Under the pieces are notes generated by a model, which made no database searches, was not told where the DNA came from, and saw only the letters and a program-made list of their open reading frames with translations. A stretch of 64,000 nt of DNA from CAVOJV01 sp963696325 (GTDB lineage: Bacteria; Pseudomonadota; Gammaproteobacteria; Competibacterales; Competibacteraceae), in the NCBI GenBank assembly GCA_963696325.1, contig CAVOJV010000041.1, forward strand, positions 1 to 64,000, given 5' to 3'. The number at the start of each line of letters is the position of its first letter. The stretch's first letter is position 1. Below, piece by piece: positions 1-8,216 of the stretch. The position numbers and the translations under genes are program-made.

Positions 1-81
1 TATATGGACACTTTGAACTGAAAGCATTGCGGCGGCCGTCCTATTTAGGATTACCACCACCGCAGTGAAGGAGGAGTGTCC

Positions 82-1257
82 ATGGTTGTTCAGCGCAAGC
101 AAGTTGAGGGCGGCCTATCCCTGCCGGAGCTGCTTAATGAGTCCGGCGAGCCCGTCGCTATCGTCTCGGCCTTCCTGCGCTACCTAGCGGCGCGGGACTG
201 CTCGCCTAATACTCTCGTCGCTTATGCCCACGACCTGCAACATTTCTGGCGTTTCCTCGATAGCCGTGCGCTAACCTGGGACGAGTTTCGCCCGCCCCAC
301 GCCCTGGAACTGCTGGAGTATTTGCGCACGGTCACTCATCGGCGAACCCTGCCGCGTGTCGGGCTGACCCTCCTGACCGTGATCGATGGCGCGCTGGCCG
401 CCGGCCTGGCGGCATCGACGATCAATCGGATTCTGGCGGCGGTGTCGTCGTTCTACGAGTTCGCGATTCTTTCGGGTCAGCTCGATCGGCACAACCCGAT
501 CGAGCAGCGCCCAGACCCTGCTTTGCGGCATGTCTCGCAGCGCCATCGGCCCTTCATGGCAGGGGCCAGCCGCCAGCGACCGGTGCGCCACAGCGTCCGG
601 GTCAAGACCGTGCAGCGCCTGCCGCGACCGCTCAGTGACGAACAAGTCGCCGCATTGCTGGGCGCTGTGCATGGCCAGCGCGACCTGGCGCTCATGCGGC
701 TGATGCTCGATGGGGGCTTGCGCCCCGGTGAGGCCCTCGGGCTACATCTGGAGGATATCGCCTACGGTCGGCGTCGGGTGGTCATCCGCCATCGCAATGA
801 CCACCCCAAGGGGGTGCGTGCTAAGTCTCGGACAGAGCGCGTGATCGACCTGCACGAGCCGGCCACTCTGGCCACTGTCAGCCGGTATGTGATGACTGAG
901 CGGCCCGCCGATGCGGACAGCCCGTTTCTGTTTCTCGTTGGGGGCCACGGCGCCCGGCGCCTGGAGCCGATCGGTTATCCCGCCCTCGCCAAGCTCTTCG
1001 CCCGTGCCTGTGAGCGGGCCGGGATTCGTGAACCCTGGCTCACCCCGCACAGCCTGCGCCACACCCATGCCACCCGGATGTGGGAAGGCGGCATGCGTGA
1101 ACTCGCTCTCCAGAAGCGGCTCGGACATGCCTCCCCGGAGTCGACCTGGATCTACACACGGGTCAGCGATGCCGCGGTGGTGGCCGATTATCGCCGCGCA
1201 CTCGGCCTCAACACCCGCGAGAGCCCCGAAGCCACGACCGCGGGAGCACCGCCATGA
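82..1257 (+). CDS. Tyrosine recombinase, TnpA-like (first gene of Tn554-like element)
   Basis: Site-specific integrase of about 391 residues that cuts and rejoins DNA through a tyrosine. An N-terminal SAM-like DNA-binding domain covers roughly residues 25-135 (SPNTLVAYAHDLQHFWRFLD). The catalytic domain has Arg in GGLRPGEAL (about 214), the HSLRHTHATR box (about 323-332), a LGH box (about 347-349) and the nucleophilic Tyr in TWIYTRVS (about 358). A GTG six bases upstream is also possible, but AAGGAGG lies seven bases before the ATG, so the ATG is preferred. It overlaps the next gene by ATGA, implying translational coupling. Confidence 0.85.
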   Translation: MVVQRKQVEGGLSLPELLNESGEPVAIVSAFLRYLAARDCSPNTLVAYAHDLQHFWRFLDSRALTWDEFRPPHALELLEYLRTVTHRRTLPRVGLTLLTVIDGALAAGLAASTINRILAAVSSFYEFAILSGQLDRHNPIEQRPDPALRHVSQRHRPFMAGASRQRPVRHSVRVKTVQRLPRPLSDEQVAALLGAVHGQRDLALMRLMLDGGLRPGEALGLHLEDIAYGRRRVVIRHRNDHPKGVRAKSRTERVIDLHEPATLATVSRYVMTERPADADSPFLFLVGGHGARRLEPIGYPALAKLFARACERAGIREPWLTPHSLRHTHATRMWEGGMRELALQKRLGHASPESTWIYTRVSDAAVVADYRRALGLNTRESPEATTAGAPP

Positions 1258-3338
1258 GAGCGGGTGCGGCCTCAGCCGCCGCGCTCAGAGCAAAGGCGCC
1301 CCTCACGCCACTCCTCACCCCGCGGCACTGTAGCGAGGACGAGTACGCACGCTTTGTCGAGACCCTGGCGGTGGGCCCCGCTTATCGCCGTCAGAAGCTC
1401 AACGCTCGGTGCCGCTTCGTCGATCGCTGGCCGGACCTGAAGGAGTGGTATGCCGCTCCGCTGGTGCAACGCCTCGGTCGCGTCTACCGCGAGGACCGCC
1501 AGCACCTGACCGATCGGATTTCCTATGGCGCGCGCAGCTATCTGATCTATCTCGGTCTGCAAGGCTACCTGCAACTCGATTACCCCTGGCTGTTGGGCGT
1601 CGGTTCCCTCTACGTGGAGGAAGTGGCGCTCCAGCTTGGCCGCGATCTCGGCATCACGCCGCTTGCCCAGGTATTGACCCAGTTGGACTTTAACGCCTAT
1701 ACGGCGGATCAGGCGATGCACTGGACCGTCGGGCGGATCGTGCTGCATACCGGCATCCCCGATGCCAGCCATATCCGCATGGCACACATCGAGGAGGCAC
1801 TGCAGGCGGTGCGCCGGTTCGGCGAACGGGTGGATCTAGCCATGCTCTTCGGCTCGATCGAGCGTTACCGCCTATCGCGTAGCAAGGACTGGATCACCCG
1901 CTTGCACCAACTCCAGGTCGTCTTGTTTCACCGCGGCCAGATCGCCGAGCAGCCGCGCAAGTTCATGCCTCATTATGCACAGCGACCGCCCGCACCGCCC
2001 AAGATGCAGGCGGTGATCGAGCGCTGGCTGGCCGCGCACCGGCTCACCGATCGGCCGGTCAGCGTCTACAAGCTGGAGCTGACGCTGCGGCGCTTTGTCA
2101 CGTGGCTGGCACAAACCGAACCGACCCTGACCCGCTTCACGGACGTCACCCGCGAACATGTCTTGGCGTATATCGCTACGCTGGCCGAGACGCCGAACGC
2201 GTGTACGGGCCGCCCGCTCTCCGTGCTTGCCCGCCGTGGGCACGTGTCCGCCCTGGCGATGTTCTTTCGCGAGACCGCCGAATGGGAATGGCCCGATGTG
2301 CCCGGCCGACCGCTGCTCGGTAGTGGCGATCTCATCAAGCTCCCCGCGCGGGTGCCACGATTTATTCCGGCGGACGAGCTGGGGCGACTGATGGCGGCCA
2401 TCGCGACGCTCGATTGCCCCTATCAGCGCGCCGCCCTGCTTGTCGCCCGCTGGACCGGTGCCCGCCAGGGCGAGATCCGGCGGCTCTCGGTCGATGGCCT
2501 GGATCGCTACCCCGATGGCACGCCACGGCTACGCATTCCGGCCGGCAAGACCTATCAAGAGCGGATGGTGCCACTGCACGAGGAGGCCGCCGCCGCCGTG
2601 CGCGAGGTGATCGCCCTGCGCCACGTACGCCCCGAGCGCGCCTTCATCGATGAGCTGACTGGAACGCCCACGCGTTACCTGTTCATGGCGCATGGCAAGC
2701 TCTTGTCGAGCTTCTATCTGTTTGAAACCCCGCTACAGAGGGCTTGTAAAGTGGCCGGCCTGGTCAATGCCAACGGTCGCGGGACGGTGAGTGCCCATCG
2801 CTTTCGCCATACCGTCGGTACCCAGCTCGCCGAGGGCGGCGCCAAGCTCCATACCATCATGCGCGTGCTCGGTCACCGCAGCGTGTCGATGTCGCTTGTC
2901 TATGCTCAGATCAGCGATCCGGAAGTGCTGAAGGACTACCAGGCCGTGCTCGGACCCGGCGCCCTCATTGCCGGGCCTGGTGCCGAGGCGCTGCGCAATG
3001 GCGCATTGCCAAGCTCAGCGATTGATTGGTTGAAGTGCAACTTCTTCAAGACCGAGCTCGAACTCGGCCATTGCCTACGCCTGCCCGCCGAAGGGCCTTG
3101 CGAATGTGATCTTTACCTGAGCTGCACGAAGTTCGTGACGACGCCCGCCTACGCGCCGCGGTTGCGTGAACGGCATCAGGTGGAACTCGCCCTGGCAAAG
3201 GACGCCGAGCAACGGGGTTGGCCGCGGGAGGCGGAACGCCACCGCGCCACCGCCGTGCGGATCGAGCGGCTACTCACCGCCCTTGGTGAGCCACTGGAAG
3301 AGTCTATTGAGCCTATCGCGGAAAATCCCATGCCCTGA
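1254..3338 (+). CDS. Large tyrosine recombinase, TnpB-like (second gene of Tn554-like element)
   Basis: A 694-residue site-specific recombinase. The N-terminal third is unlike XerC/D. A SAM-like region around residues 255-365 precedes the catalytic domain, which has WTGARQGEIRRL (first Arg), AHRFRHTVGTQ, VLGHRSV and the nucleophile in SLVYAQIS. After the catalytic domain comes a Cys-containing tail (KCNF, GPCECDLYLSC) of the type found in TnpB-like recombinases, possibly metal binding. The ATGA overlap with the preceding gene makes a two-gene operon. The family call rests on length, gene order and motifs. Confidence 0.82.
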   Translation: MRAGAASAAALRAKAPLTPLLTPRHCSEDEYARFVETLAVGPAYRRQKLNARCRFVDRWPDLKEWYAAPLVQRLGRVYREDRQHLTDRISYGARSYLIYLGLQGYLQLDYPWLLGVGSLYVEEVALQLGRDLGITPLAQVLTQLDFNAYTADQAMHWTVGRIVLHTGIPDASHIRMAHIEEALQAVRRFGERVDLAMLFGSIERYRLSRSKDWITRLHQLQVVLFHRGQIAEQPRKFMPHYAQRPPAPPKMQAVIERWLAAHRLTDRPVSVYKLELTLRRFVTWLAQTEPTLTRFTDVTREHVLAYIATLAETPNACTGRPLSVLARRGHVSALAMFFRETAEWEWPDVPGRPLLGSGDLIKLPARVPRFIPADELGRLMAAIATLDCPYQRAALLVARWTGARQGEIRRLSVDGLDRYPDGTPRLRIPAGKTYQERMVPLHEEAAAAVREVIALRHVRPERAFIDELTGTPTRYLFMAHGKLLSSFYLFETPLQRACKVAGLVNANGRGTVSAHRFRHTVGTQLAEGGAKLHTIMRVLGHRSVSMSLVYAQISDPEVLKDYQAVLGPGALIAGPGAEALRNGALPSSAIDWLKCNFFKTELELGHCLRLPAEGPCECDLYLSCTKFVTTPAYAPRLRERHQVELALAKDAEQRGWPREAERHRATAVRIERLLTALGEPLEESIEPIAENPMP

Positions 3339-3487
3339 GGGTGACTGGACGCCGTTTAGCGGGGGTGCCCCCCGCACCCCGCGGCCAACCTCCACGGCGG
3401 CCATGCGGCCGCCGTTCCGGTCGGCGGTGTCTTCACGTCAATCAAACTCATCCTTTTGCATCCGAAGAACCTTGACTTGTCCATATA

Positions 3488-4195
3488 AACAGCGATGTCG
3501 TGTTCGGGCTGTTCCGGCTGCTGGGCTATCGGTTCAGTCCGCGGCTGGCCGACATCGGCGGCACGCGCTTCTGGCGCATCGATGCGGACGCGGATTACGG
3601 CGAACTCAACGCGATCGCACGGCAACGCGTCTCCCTGGGCCGGATTGAGGCGCACTGGGACGACTTCTTGCGTTTGGCCGGCTCCCTCAAACTGGGCCGG
3701 GTGCCAGCCACTGGCATCATGCGCACCTTGCAAGTGGGGGATCGGCCGACGCAATTGGCCCTGGCGCTGGCTGAGTTTGGCCGGATCGAGAAGACACTCC
3801 ACACCCTAAACTACATCGATGACGAGAACCGGCGCCGGGCGACCTTGTTGCAACTCAATCGCGGCGAGGGGCGCCACAGCCTGGCGCGCGATGTATTCCA
3901 CGGCAAGCGCGGCGAGCTCCGTCAACGTTACCGGGAAGGACAGGAGGATCAGTTAGGCGCCCTCGGTCTAGTCGTCAACATCATCGTGTTGTGGAACACG
4001 ATCTACATCGACGCGGCGCTCGCGCAGCTACGGCAGGAAGGCTACCCGGTACGGGATGAGGATGTCGCTCGGTTGTCGCCCTTCATTCACGAGCGGCACA
4101 TCAATCTGTTGGGACGCTACTCATTCATAGTGCCCGAGGCGGTCACTCGAGGCGAGTTGCGCCCATTGCGCAACCCCAACGATGCGGATGCTTAA
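3488..4195 (+). pseudogene. tnpA: Tn3-family transposase, C-terminal fragment
   Basis: Reads in frame from the edge of the Tn554-like element: VFGLFRLLGYRFSPRLADI, then YIDDENRRR, LNRGEGRHSLARDVFHG and NIIVLWNTIYIDAAL, all typical of the DDE/C-terminal region of Tn3-family transposases. The stop is followed at once by a Tn3-type terminal repeat. Tn3 transposases are about 950-1000 residues, so roughly three quarters of the protein is missing, separated by the inserted element and outside the window. Confidence 0.85.
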
Positions 4196-4228
4196 CCGGG
4201 TTTTACGTTCCACTGCTCCCTAAACCCC
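4192..4228. repeat. Tn3-type terminal inverted repeat (right end)
   Basis: The segment after the transposase stop contains TTTTACGTTCCACTG and ends TAAACCCC. Read toward the transposon end, it matches the Tn3 inverted repeat layout (…TTTTCGTTCCACTGAGC…ACCCC) over about 37 bases. Its position directly behind the transposase gene marks the end of the Tn3-family unit. Confidence 0.75.
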
Positions 4229-4329
4229 AACACCTCCGGGTAGCGGAGGTTAGCGAGCTTGACATAGCGCTTGATGACAGCGGTCAGATCCTGGAATATC
4301 GCGCTAAGGTAAAGCTTAGTCTTAAGCAT
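4192..4329 (-). CDS. Short ORF, 45 residues, ending in the Tn3 repeat; unrecognised
   Basis: An ATG-started minus-strand frame encodes MLKTKLYLSA…KLANLRYPEVLGF and stops inside the Tn3 terminal repeat. Composition and codon use look coding, and the tail reads like the end of a folded domain cut by the Tn3 insertion. No family recognised and no clear ribosome binding site. Could be the remnant of a gene truncated when the Tn3 element landed. Confidence 0.28.
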   Translation of the reverse strand: MLKTKLYLSAIFQDLTAVIKRYVKLANLRYPEVLGFREQWNVKPG

Positions 4330-4499
4330 GAATAAAGCCTAAGCACGGCGCTCCCGCCCGCCCCCAGCGTGGAGAGCCGATTCGTAACCCATGTCGGCGA
4401 GACACCCATGGCGGCGGCGGGCAGTAATGGGGTTCGAATAGCAGCGGAATCGTCAATGACGCTAAGGCGTCCAGTTTGCTGGACAGAGCGATTCAGCGC

Positions 4500-4721
4500 T
4501 CACCGGCGCGGATCATAGGACGGCGGCAACCCCATTTTTTCCCTAAGAATCGCCCGTTGCTCGCGCTGACTGAGCGAGGATAACGCGGGTTCCGGCTCTG
4601 CGAGTCGGGGTCGATGCTGGACGCCATCAGCTTGGGCGTCGGTCGTTAACTCGTCGTTCTCAGTCGGGGTCGCCCGGCCCGATAGTTCATCCAGATCGGC
4701 GGCTATAGAGGTAGGTTTTAA
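4500..4721 (-). other. Coding-like remnant without start codon, downstream of the HPF gene
   Basis: A minus-strand open frame of 73 codons begins right after a TGA, overlapping the end of the HPF gene, and finishes LREKMGLPPSYDPRR. It has no ATG except internally. The Glu/Arg-rich end (SLSQREQRAILREKMG) resembles the C-terminus of a real protein, so this may be the tail of a gene whose front was lost. The rest of the interval from the Tn3 repeat to here shows nothing I can support. Confidence 0.25.
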
Positions 4722-5284
4722 TCACCACGGTGATGCTTGCCAACGAGGTGCACAGTACTTGCTTGTGGGCCAAGCTCACCCTGTTCCTCGACGAACCGCA
4801 CCTCGGTACCAATTTGCAACTCGGCGAAGTCCTCGTCCACCAAACTGTTAGCATGGAAATAAATCAACCTACCGTCCGAGGTCTCGATCTTACCGTAGTT
4901 CTTCCCTGGAAATAATTCTACAAGGCGCCCGTGTGGCGGCACTTCATGCGTTTTTACATCGCCCCGGCGGCGTTTGGCATAATTTTCCAGTTGGCGACGT
5001 ATGGCGTCAAAGGCATCGCGGATAGCTACATACACGTCTACATAAGAATGATGTTCATTAGGTTCCTGGGTCGCCACCAACTCGCCATCGGGTACGGTCA
5101 CATCGATACGTATCTGATAAAGGTTGCCTTGGTGGTGATGTTTATGCTGCGGTTCAATGACGACCCGGCAGCTCATAATGTGCTCATAGAACTTATCGAG
5201 TTTCTCCGCACGTTCCCGTACCTTGGCCTCGACCGCTGCTGACGGCTGCATGTTGCGGAACGTGATCTGTAATGGCAGTTGCAT
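4718..5284 (-). CDS. HPF/RaiA-family ribosome-associated protein with C-terminal cold-shock-like domain
   Basis: A 188-residue protein. Residues 1-110 match the ribosome hibernation factor fold (LPLQITFRNMQPSAAVEAKV near the start, then the HxHHxG-type HKHHHQGNLYQIRIDVTVP segment). Residues 120-185 form a small beta-barrel of cold-shock type (GRLVELFPGKNYGKIETSDG, IYFHANSLVD). The family binds the 30S decoding region in stationary phase, and the tail probably adds RNA binding. The start is set at the ATG preceded by GAGG eight bases upstream; an in-frame extension of 53 codons has no such support. Confidence 0.82.
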   Translation of the reverse strand: MQLPLQITFRNMQPSAAVEAKVRERAEKLDKFYEHIMSCRVVIEPQHKHHHQGNLYQIRIDVTVPDGELVATQEPNEHHSYVDVYVAIRDAFDAIRRQLENYAKRRRGDVKTHEVPPHGRLVELFPGKNYGKIETSDGRLIYFHANSLVDEDFAELQIGTEVRFVEEQGELGPQASTVHLVGKHHRGD

Positions 5285-5592
5285 ACCGCTAACCTCGTGA
5301 ATGAAAACTATACCCATTGCTGTTCGGCCCATTCCCGTAGACCGCCCCCCAGTTGCCCGGGAGGTAAATCGAAAAGGCTGTAAGCGTGCCGCAGCGACCA
5401 TGACCTGAGCAGCCAGCGCCACTTCGGAAAAGCGTACTTCCAAACAATTGATGATCTCACCCGCGCATAAAAACCTGGGGGAACTTAAGCCGCCTCAACA
5501 ATAACCTGCTCTAGACTGAGCTAATCTTTAGCGTGTGCCCTTCCTGCTCAGCATTCAGTATCCCTCTTTCAACTGCCAGATAAGGATCGACC

Positions 5593-5735
5593 ATGATTAT
5601 TTCGATACGACAGATTCTTTTGTTAGCCGCCGTCGTAATTTTCGTGCTGGACGCTATCAAAGTTTGGCGCTGGGGCTTAATCCCCTTCCGTTGGGTCTCG
5701 CCCTGGCCTTCGGTTCCTTCCTGCTTATATGGTAG
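5593..5735 (+). pseudogene. Tiny membrane protein, frameshifted copy of the gene at 16.2 kb
   Basis: Starts MIISIRQILLLAAVVIFVLD, almost identical to the intact 47-residue protein near 16.2 kb. One base is missing after TGGCGC, so the second half (NPLPLGLALAFGSFLLI) continues only in the next frame. About 40 bases upstream are also shared with the other copy (GTATCCCTCTTTCA and a common GACCATG context), so the duplication includes the leader. Likely non-functional, unless the frame is wrong because of sequencing error. Confidence 0.6.
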
Positions 5736-6074
5736 ACCCCCGCGACGGGGTCTCCTTGGGGTATTGCTCTCACCGGACGCTCACCTCGTCCCGCCTCAGG
5801 AGATACCCCTTGCGTATACGGGCGACCCTCGTACCACCGCGGGTTATTCGGGATGTGACCCTGGGTAATCGGAACGTTAAGCGATGATAGGCGAAAATCA
5901 GCGGGGCAAGCACTCAGGGGGTCAGCGAACGAAGCGGCTATAAGCGCTATTCACCTTGGCGGTTCCTACATGGCCAGTATCCCGCTCCCAGCGGGTTGCT
6001 TCCCACAGGGAAAACTGCTTGCAGATCGGGCAGTAGTCCACTGTTCCATACTTACCGGGGTAGTTTCGGTTGAT

Positions 6075-6718
6075 TTCCAAGCGGCAGGGTATAAACCTTC
6101 GCCTTTAGGCGGAAAAGTCTTTAGCATATCGCCCTTCATCAAGGGCAACAGCTTAAGCTAGTGAGCATGGTAGATCGAGAGCGATATCGTCGGGCTAGCC
6201 ATACCGTAACAGAACTGAAGTATCACTTGGTGTGGAAGACGAAGTACAGCTATTCCGTCTTACGTGGGGATATTGGGTTACGGTTGCGAGAGGTGCTGAG
6301 GATGGTTTGTGCGGAGCAGGGGATGACGATTGTGCAAGGCAACATTCGGCCCAATCATGTCCATCTCCTGGTGAGTGCGCCCGCGCATCTGTCACCAGCG
6401 AAGATGGCCCAGTATCTCAAGGGCAAGTCATCCTACCGGTTGCAGCGGGAGTTTCGGGAACTCCAGAAACGCTATTGGGGACAGCACTTATGGGGACGTG
6501 GTTACTTCTGTGCCACGGTGGGAGCGGTTACGGAAGAGCAAGTGAAACGGTATATTGAGGAGCAGGACGACGGGACGGGTACCGTCCAAGTGTGGGATGA
6601 GCCACCGGCACCCCCGGAGTAAGCTTCAGGCGGATTCATCCGCAAGCGTCACTGACTTTAGTCTGAAGAGGCGTTCACGCCCATCACAACCTACCGGCTT
6701 TAGCCGGTAGTCATCGAG
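6075..6718 (+). mobile_element. IS200-type element, copy 1 (644 bp)
   Basis: One of three nearly identical 644-bp units in the window. Each starts TTCCAAGCGG after a GAT or GAG flank and ends CATCGAG or CATTGAG. Subterminal hairpins sit at the left (CGCCTTTAGGCG) and right (CTACCGGC-TTTA-GCCGGTAG). There are no inverted terminal repeats, as expected for single-strand peel-and-paste transposition. It carries only tnpA. The interval between the HPF gene and this element holds the frameshifted tiny gene and otherwise nothing clear. Confidence 0.88.
6161..6622 (+). CDS. tnpA: IS200/IS605-family TnpA (Y1 HUH transposase), copy 1
   Basis: A 153-residue single-strand DNA transposase. It has the HUH metal motif (NHVHLL, His66/His68) and the nucleophile Tyr131 in VKRYIEEQ. 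A GTG start is used here, but an ATG two codons later is equally possible since no Shine-Dalgarno separates them. It differs from the two copies at 42-43 kb by one residue near the N-terminus (Ala instead of Gly in RR-x-SHTV), so the copies are recent. Confidence 0.92.
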   Translation: MSMVDRERYRRASHTVTELKYHLVWKTKYSYSVLRGDIGLRLREVLRMVCAEQGMTIVQGNIRPNHVHLLVSAPAHLSPAKMAQYLKGKSSYRLQREFRELQKRYWGQHLWGRGYFCATVGAVTEEQVKRYIEEQDDGTGTVQVWDEPPAPPE

Positions 6719-6852
6719 TTCCTGCCAGACTAAGGTGGTAATCGTGTCGTCCTGCCCATAAACTGCCGGATGGCTTGGCGGCAGGAAATCCAGGAGGCTA
6801 TCGAGAGGGAATTACTGCGGTAGGCGGAGCAGTTGACCCCCTGAGCGACTGC

Positions 6853-7302
6853 TTAGTAGCCACGGAACGGATCGCCATAAAGCTGATGCGCTCTGGTTTC
6901 GAACACTTTGAGTAGCTGCCAGGTTTCCTGAGGAAACAGGGTGTCAAACAGCTTCTGAAGCATATCCGAACGCAAGCGGAAATCCATCGATAAGGTAATG
7001 ACGGAGCCCCCCACGTCCAAGGGCTTGACGTGCCAGTGGACATCCAAATAGTGGAAAAGTCTATCACTGGACGTGATATGGACACTGGTAGGCCACTCAA
7101 GCACTGCCCTAGAGGAAAAGTGGTATTGAAACAATGCTCCCAGGCGGAAACTCTGTTCAACGTAAACGATATTGTCCTCGCGGTAGATCCTGGTCGTAAC
7201 CCACCAGGGGACGAACTCGGCATACCGTTCCACGTCGGCAACGAGCTCGAAAAGCTCTTCGTGAGTATAGGGCAAGATACTCTGTTCGGTGTATCTCCCC
7301 AT
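6853..7302 (-). CDS. COQ10/START-domain protein, RatA-like
   Basis: A 149-residue single-domain protein with the hallmark start ILPYTHEELFELVADVERY followed by AEFVPWW, and the closing helix QKLFDTLFPQETWQLLKVFETRA. This family (polyketide cyclase/COQ10/RatA) has a helix-grip hydrophobic cavity. Bacterial members have been linked to ubiquinone binding and, for RatA, to ribosome subunit association, so the role here stays open. In proteobacteria the gene commonly neighbours ratB and smpB, neither of which is present. Confidence 0.75.
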   Translation of the reverse strand: MGRYTEQSILPYTHEELFELVADVERYAEFVPWWVTTRIYREDNIVYVEQSFRLGALFQYHFSSRAVLEWPTSVHITSSDRLFHYLDVHWHVKPLDVGGSVITLSMDFRLRSDMLQKLFDTLFPQETWQLLKVFETRAHQLYGDPFRGY

Positions 7303-7484
7303 AAGAGAATCCCTTTCGATGCAATCTTGGAGACTCCCTATATTTTAGGTGTGTTTGACTAAAACCGCGAAATTTTTTAAAGTCTTACAACACAATCAGT
7401 TACAATCCTCCCCTGCATGTTTTTTGGCTCCAATTAGGATGTCTGCTAGCTCTATTTTCTGCGAACGTTCCACTGCAAACGGAT

Positions 7485-7615
7485 GTAAAAACCGGCGTTG
7501 GTGCATAATTCCACGCAACACATTGATTTAAAATGAAATACCGAAATTTTGTAAAACATAAAAACGCCATGAAATCAATGAATTAAGCGATTTATGCACC
7601 AACGCCGTAAAAACC
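7485..7615. mobile_element. 113-bp MITE with 15-bp inverted repeats and 9-bp target duplication
   Basis: GGCGTTGGTGCATAA at 7494 is repeated exactly in inverse at the end of a 113-bp AT-rich unit (ends at 7606), and GTAAAAACC directly flanks both sides (7485-7493 and 7607-7615). A perfect terminal inverted repeat plus perfect target duplication is the signature of a non-autonomous cut-and-paste element. There is no coding capacity. The parent family is not identifiable from the window; no element here has the same ends. A 9-bp duplication fits IS1, IS4 or IS256 types. Confidence 0.85.
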
Positions 7616-7790
7616 CTAACTTTCCGGTCTTCGATAAGTGGGCCTGTATGATTTCCTGGCTTGAAGCCGGTTAGACGCGGACGGGTGGCTTCTCACTGCC
7701 CGTGCCCCTCCCCCGCTAAGACTTGCTTACGGCGTCGTTGTGACCTAGATATTTAATACTAGGCAACCGTAGAGAGAAGGAGCAGCTATC

Positions 7791-8213
7791 ATGAACTTTT
7801 TCGTGGAGCATGTGGATGTGTGGGCGGCGACCATAGACGACAAACCCGGCGGGCTTGCGGGGGTGCTGGCTGCCCTGCAGGACGTGGGGGCAAGCCTGCA
7901 ATCCATCATTGCGCGGCGTGCCCCGGAAAAACCTGGAAAGGGGGTGGTGTTTGTTACGCCGCTGCAGGGGGATAGGGAAATCGCGGCCGCCGCCGAGGTA
8001 GGTTTCAACGTCACCCAAACCCTCCACTCCGTTCGAGTCATGGGTCCGGACCGGCCGGGCATCGCCGCGGAGTTGACCCAGAAGCTTGCTGACGCGGGCA
8101 TCAACCTGCGCGGATTCTCGGCCTCGGTGATCGGCACCCAGTTTATCGCCTATGTGGCGGTGGACTCAATGAAAGACGCCCAGAAGGCCATAGAAATTCT
8201 GGAAAAAGCCTAA
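7791..8213 (+). CDS. Double ACT-domain protein
   Basis: A 140-residue protein made of two ACT domains: residues about 8-70 (DDKPGGLAGVLAALQDVGAS) and about 77-138 (MGPDRPGIAAELTQKLADAG). ACT domains bind amino acids to regulate partner enzymes; stand-alone tandem-ACT proteins are usually regulatory. AGAAGGAG sits seven to eight bases before the ATG. It is convergent with the META-domain gene and separated from it by only a few bases. Confidence 0.8.
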   Translation: MNFFVEHVDVWAATIDDKPGGLAGVLAALQDVGASLQSIIARRAPEKPGKGVVFVTPLQGDREIAAAAEVGFNVTQTLHSVRVMGPDRPGIAAELTQKLADAGINLRGFSASVIGTQFIAYVAVDSMKDAQKAIEILEKA

Positions 8214-8216
8214 AGC

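Larger units (their letters stand above)
1..3487 (+). mobile_element. Tn554-like element with two tyrosine recombinases
   Basis: The window opens on TATATGGACA, and the reverse complement of the same ten bases closes the unit just before coding sequence of a Tn3 transposase resumes. Between them lie only two overlapping recombinase genes of about 390 and 694 codons, the size and order of TnpA and TnpB of Tn554. No third small gene (tnpC) is seen in the 140 bases after the second gene, which hold only GC-rich sequence. The Tn3 reading frame restarts directly at the right end, so the element appears to have inserted into that gene. The left half of the Tn3 gene would lie outside the window. The Tn554 assignment is inferred from architecture. 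Confidence 0.65.

Noticed and set aside
5733..5752. GC hairpin AGACCCC…GGGGTCT as a terminator
   Set aside because: No T-run follows and it only overlaps the end of the frameshifted tiny gene; too weak to list.
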